Of a stretch of 64,000 nt of DNA, positions 60,589-64,000 are shown in pieces (the stretch's first letter is position 1; each line of letters starts with the position of its first letter). The position numbers were made by a program, and so were the translations under genes. The stretch covers positions 14,198,001 through 14,262,000 of the forward strand of contig CM114272.1 in the NCBI GenBank assembly GCA_050084515.1. The letters run 5' to 3'. This DNA comes from Blasia pusilla (Eukaryota; Marchantiophyta; Marchantiopsida; Blasiales). A model generated the notes under the pieces. The model saw nothing but the letters and a program-made list of their open reading frames with translations, had not been told where the DNA came from and searched no databases.

Positions 60589-61110
60589 CCGCATGTGCGT
60601 TCCCCTCCAACAACTCTCCTGGCCAGCTAACACTACCTATGAAAGCCGCCAACGTGGTCACAGACTCGCCTTGTGATCGACCATCTCGTCCCGCAAACTG
60701 CACGGGTAACTGACTCATCCGACCATCACCTGACCGCCATCCTGGCCGATAAGCAACGGTCTCCTCCCAGAAGTCAAGGATGAATCCTAGGGGATATAAC
60801 ACTGTACTCCCCACTAACACATCGTACGACTTAGCTGGTGTCGTAATCGCACGTGTGCGCACCATAGCATTATCCGTCGCATGCTCTGGCTAGACTCTCA
60901 CAACAATCTCCTGTCGAGTCATATACTGAGTGGGTGATACGCCCCAATCGAGGTCTCAGACCGGAAGGGACAAGGCTCAATGTCGGCCTTCCATAACCCC
61001 AACGCTAAACACGCGGCCTTCCCTAACATCAAGGGTTGCGCCCCGAATCAAGTAGGACGCGCCGCTGGTGGTATATCGCCCTCGCCGGACTAACCAAGCG
61101 AAATACTCAT
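60589..61110 (-). pseudogene. Aspartic protease region of element D
   Basis: 60865-60600 reads AKSYDVLVGSTVLYPLGFIL, WEETVAYRPGWRSGDGRMSQ and GELLEGNAHA, matching element C. The active site at about 61040 is readable as VLLDSGRNP in one frame, where element C has VLLDSGAQS, so it is mutated after DSG. The N-terminal part is in a different frame with stops. The solo LTR directly follows. Confidence 0.75.
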
Positions 61111-61378
61111 TTCGGTTATCCAAAGAACACTACTCAGGTGTCACCCATCGCCGCTCTATGGCGGTCGAGCTAGCATATCTACCAACTTCGCCGCCCGATG
61201 CCATGACTCGTGGGGAACGCCCCAAGCACCGGCTCGAGGGCAAGTCCACCACCTCCTCAACTACCTCTGAACAAGAAGCGATCATCTCTCCACGCTCACA
61301 ACAACGGCGGCCAACCGAACACCTCAATCGGTCCAACCCCAACGCCGCCAACTCTAAGGCGGAAAATAGCGAGTCGAC

Positions 61379-63168
61379 TCACTCTAGTGGCCACCTCCAA
61401 CATGTAGTCGACATCGACTCCACTCGAGCCGGTATAGGAGTTGTCACTCCAACTCCTCGTGACGTCGACGAGGTGCCGACCAGAGGCACCGTTGGTCGTT
61501 GAGGCACCATCGATGTGTGTGTAGTGCCTCGACAATGTGAACGATTGTGGAACCTGGCCCGCCGCCCATCGGTCTCCTCTTGTGGGTCAATCTCAACTCC
61601 ACCTCTCGATGGCTCGGTGCCTCTCGCAGCACCCCGAGTCACCACTGCAGCTGCCTCAACCTGGGCTGCACTACACATGAATCCCATATTCGAGAGATTC
61701 TCACCCGGTCAGGGTAAGAGGTAGAGGCCGAGTCACACTGCCGCTCGTAGCTCCGTGCCTTCCTTGCCGCATCATCGTCATGGCAAAGCAATCCTCCGCT
61801 CCAACCGATCGATGCGTGAGAGAAATGTCGGCTCTGGTGATCTGTTCCATCTCCTCCGGTGGTGGTGGTCCTCTACCACCACGCCCAGAAGAACTTCCCG
61901 ACCTCCTCAGGACGACCGCCCCAGGCCCTCGGCCTACCTCTGGACGTGCCCCTCGGCGAAGGTCAAAACATCTATCCCTAGTATGACCATATCTGTGGCA
62001 ATGGTCACACTGGTACTGTGGTGGGGCCATCCTCTGTGGCTCCTGTGCAATCGGAGGCGCTGGTGGTCCTCTCCCATCGTTGGGGATCTCTCTCGCCTAT
62101 GGGCCCTCCACACGCCCAACAAGACCACATCGGTCCTGCTGGGCAACATATGTAGGTGCGGTCGTTGCCTCATAGGCTCACGGTACCCGCTCTGCTCTCT
62201 AGGCACACTCGCCCGCTCCCGTGGTACTGGTGCTCGTTGTGGCACCGGTGGGGTAACCGCCGCTCGTGGACCCGTCGACTCTCGAGAAAATCCAGCGGTC
62301 ACTACCTGCTCCTCACTCATGTTGAGCTCAATACGCTCACACAACTCAAAGACCACCTTCAATGTGGGCTTTTTGTGAATCAAGACCGCATCTCGGACTC
62401 TCCTCCGTAGTTCTCGGTCCGAACCCCAGACCAATCTCGACCGCGCCTCGATCACTCCAAACGTAGCAATGATCAGCCTCCTCATGCGTGTGAATGCCTC
62501 TCTCAGACTCTCACCCGATCGTCGCTGAAAATCCTATAGACTCTTCAGCTTGTCGGTGCGTAAGCCCTGGTAGCTCTTCCCCAACTGTCGGAAGAACTCC
62601 ACTTTGTGGGGTCAAGCCGGGTGGACCTCTACCACCAGAGGTCTCGCCACATCGCTTTGTGTCACCTGTCCTCCTCCTCTCCATCTAGTCTCCGGGCTGA
62701 TGGTGTGGGTCTCTCTCCTCTCACAATCCCATCATATGCCTCGCGACCACTAGTGGACACATACCCCTGGAGCCCAATACATCCTCCACATCGATCTCTC
62801 ATCGAATATAGTGATCGAAACTCCATGTAGTCATCCATCGGAGGACCCTCCAAGTGCTGGAACAACCCCTTCCATGCCATGAAAGGGTTGAACCGTGTCG
62901 GGGTCCGTATCTCTTGGAAGTCGCACCATGTGTCGAACTCCTAGATGAAATCATCTAAGTCGATGGTGCCCACTGCACCCGAGAAACGACGCATGCCCCG
63001 ATGGCCCATGTCGTCCATCTCCTGCCAAGTACTACTGTCTCTCTTGGTGATCTCGTCACCAGACCCAGTGTCCAGTGATGACGATCCAGTCACGGATGGA
63101 TGTCGCGGGAGCTCCTCACTGGTAACCCCTCGGTATCTCACTCCACTCCGTGTCACACCACTACTCAT
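61379..63168 (-). pseudogene. gag and linker of element D
   Basis: N-terminal part 63168-62941: SSGVTRSGVRYRGVTSEELP, SSLDTGSGDEITKRD, WQEMDDMGHRGMRRF. Then FNPFMAWKGLFQHLEGPPMD (62880 onwards), with the same WxxxxQHLEG motif as element C. 62485-61934 covers the C-terminal capsid (RRRVRDAVLIHKKPTLKVVF). 62030-61701 contains the zinc knuckle CDHCHRYGHTRDRC. The linker 61687-61379 follows. At least three frame breaks. Confidence 0.75.
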
Positions 63169-64000
63169 CGCCGACTACCCCGTTCTTCCGAACCCTGGAA
63201 GAACGCCGTGATGACAAACCCTGTCTCACCCGCTCAAGCACTCAGACTCACCGAGAGTCTCCCACACGCCTCACTAGCTCACCTATGCGAACATCAATCC
63301 CGTGATGACATACCCGACCTTACGCACGCTCAACACTCGGGCTCACCATGAGCCTCCCAACTGACTCACCTAACCTAGCGACACACTCTCGGGTCATACA
63401 CGGCAACCGCCGTATCTCTACCAAAATGATACACATGAAAAGAATCTACACTCGTCACCATCACTGCACCCATCTAGCACCAGCTACTACCCGATACCCA
63501 GCACTCTCAATCACACACGACAAGTGCGGGAAAAGGGACTCGAATGGGTAACTGATCACGCCCTCAACTCTTTGCACCGTCAATATGCACTCCTCCACAT
63601 GATATGACAATCTCCGCCACATAACACTCCCCTCGACCAACACGCCGATCCTCCCATCAACAGATGACGGACAACCCGTCGGCATCATGCACACTGGCCC
63701 TCCAGCGTAAACTCTCGCAACGCCCTATGCGCGCCTAAAAACAACATGTCACGCCCGCTGCCCAACTTGTCGATCACTCAACACGCCGACATCCTCCCCG
63801 CCTCACGTTGCCCATGCGCACTGCGTTCGCCGGACCGACCTCGTCCGCCCTACCACGTTAAATTCACGATTGTCCGACCGCCGCCGGTGCTACCACGTCG
63901 AAAGAGGGGGAAAGAACTTGGGCCCGCGGCCCTATCGCGCCCCTTGGGCCCTAAATGCGCTGGGGGGGGCCCGCGACCCTATGGCCCTTGGGCTAAATGC
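63169..64000 (-). other. 5' leader of element D, to the window edge
   Basis: The upstream region of gag. A 77-codon frame at 63694-63461 shows no domain. No LTR with the family's start and end was found before position 64000, so the 5' LTR either lies outside or is lost. GC-rich runs (GGGCCC words) occur in the last 100 bases. Confidence 0.5.

Larger units (their letters stand above)
54847..63170 (-). mobile_element. Ty3/gypsy element D, near full length, with methyltransferase and PHD
   Basis: The most complete element of the family. From its 5' end on the - strand: gag 63168-61700, linker 61687-61379, protease 61110-60589 (interrupted by a solo LTR at 60588-59593), DNA methyltransferase 59546-58127, RT and RNase H 57900-56715, integrase about 56330-55690, tail and PHD 55498-55058, polypurine tract near 54990, LTR 54979-54847. 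Many frameshifts make it inactive. The 5' LTR was not found; the leader runs towards the window edge. It contains every domain seen in the family. Confidence 0.85.

Overview
The window is nuclear DNA of a plant. The evidence is two seven-exon genes for cytosolic ribosomal protein S6 with GT-AG introns, an IRX14-type GT43 glycosyltransferase of xylan synthesis, and a background of decayed Ty3/gypsy and Ty1/copia retrotransposons. A non-seed land plant (bryophyte or lycophyte grade) is my guess from the style of the elements; the sequence does not prove it. I saw no tRNA, rRNA or CRISPR feature.

Layout. 1-5.4 kb: wreckage of one Ty3/gypsy family on the + strand (integrase tail with PHD finger, a miniature LTR element, then an element starting at reverse transcriptase and ending in a PHD finger). 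7.4-9.75 kb: RPS6 copy 1 (+). 11.2-13.7 kb: GT43 gene (-) with a long GC-rich upstream region. 15.8-23.5 kb: mostly anonymous DNA with one candidate two-exon gene end (19.6-20.1 kb, -) and one intronless secreted-protein ORF (22.2-22.7 kb, -). 23.5-35.3 kb: AT-rich repeats, a 480-bp foldback, a decayed reverse transcriptase and a miniature LTR element. 35.36-37.63 kb: RPS6 copy 2 (-), inverted relative to copy 1, with the same exon lengths and a shared promoter module. 38.2-45 kb: LTR-element debris and microsatellites. 45.0-46.5 kb: Ty1/copia 3' part. 46.5-64 kb: two large gypsy elements on the - strand (element C, 46.5-54.2 kb; element D, 54.8 kb to beyond 63.2 kb), arranged head to tail and separated by a miniature element.

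The most interesting content is elements C and D. Both carry a C5-cytosine DNA methyltransferase domain between the aspartic protease and the reverse transcriptase. Members of the same family end in a C4HC3 PHD finger after integrase. The reconstructed order is gag (zinc knuckle) - protease - DNA methyltransferase - RT - RNase H - integrase - PHD, with unusually short LTRs (about 104-136 bp). This suggests a retrotransposon carrying both a DNA-methylation writer and a chromatin reader. All copies here are broken by frameshifts, stops or deletions, so the architecture is inferred by comparing copies.

The host genes are ordinary housekeeping and cell-wall genes. RPS6 is a 40S subunit protein and GT43 is a Golgi enzyme. 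Nothing suggests that they work together.
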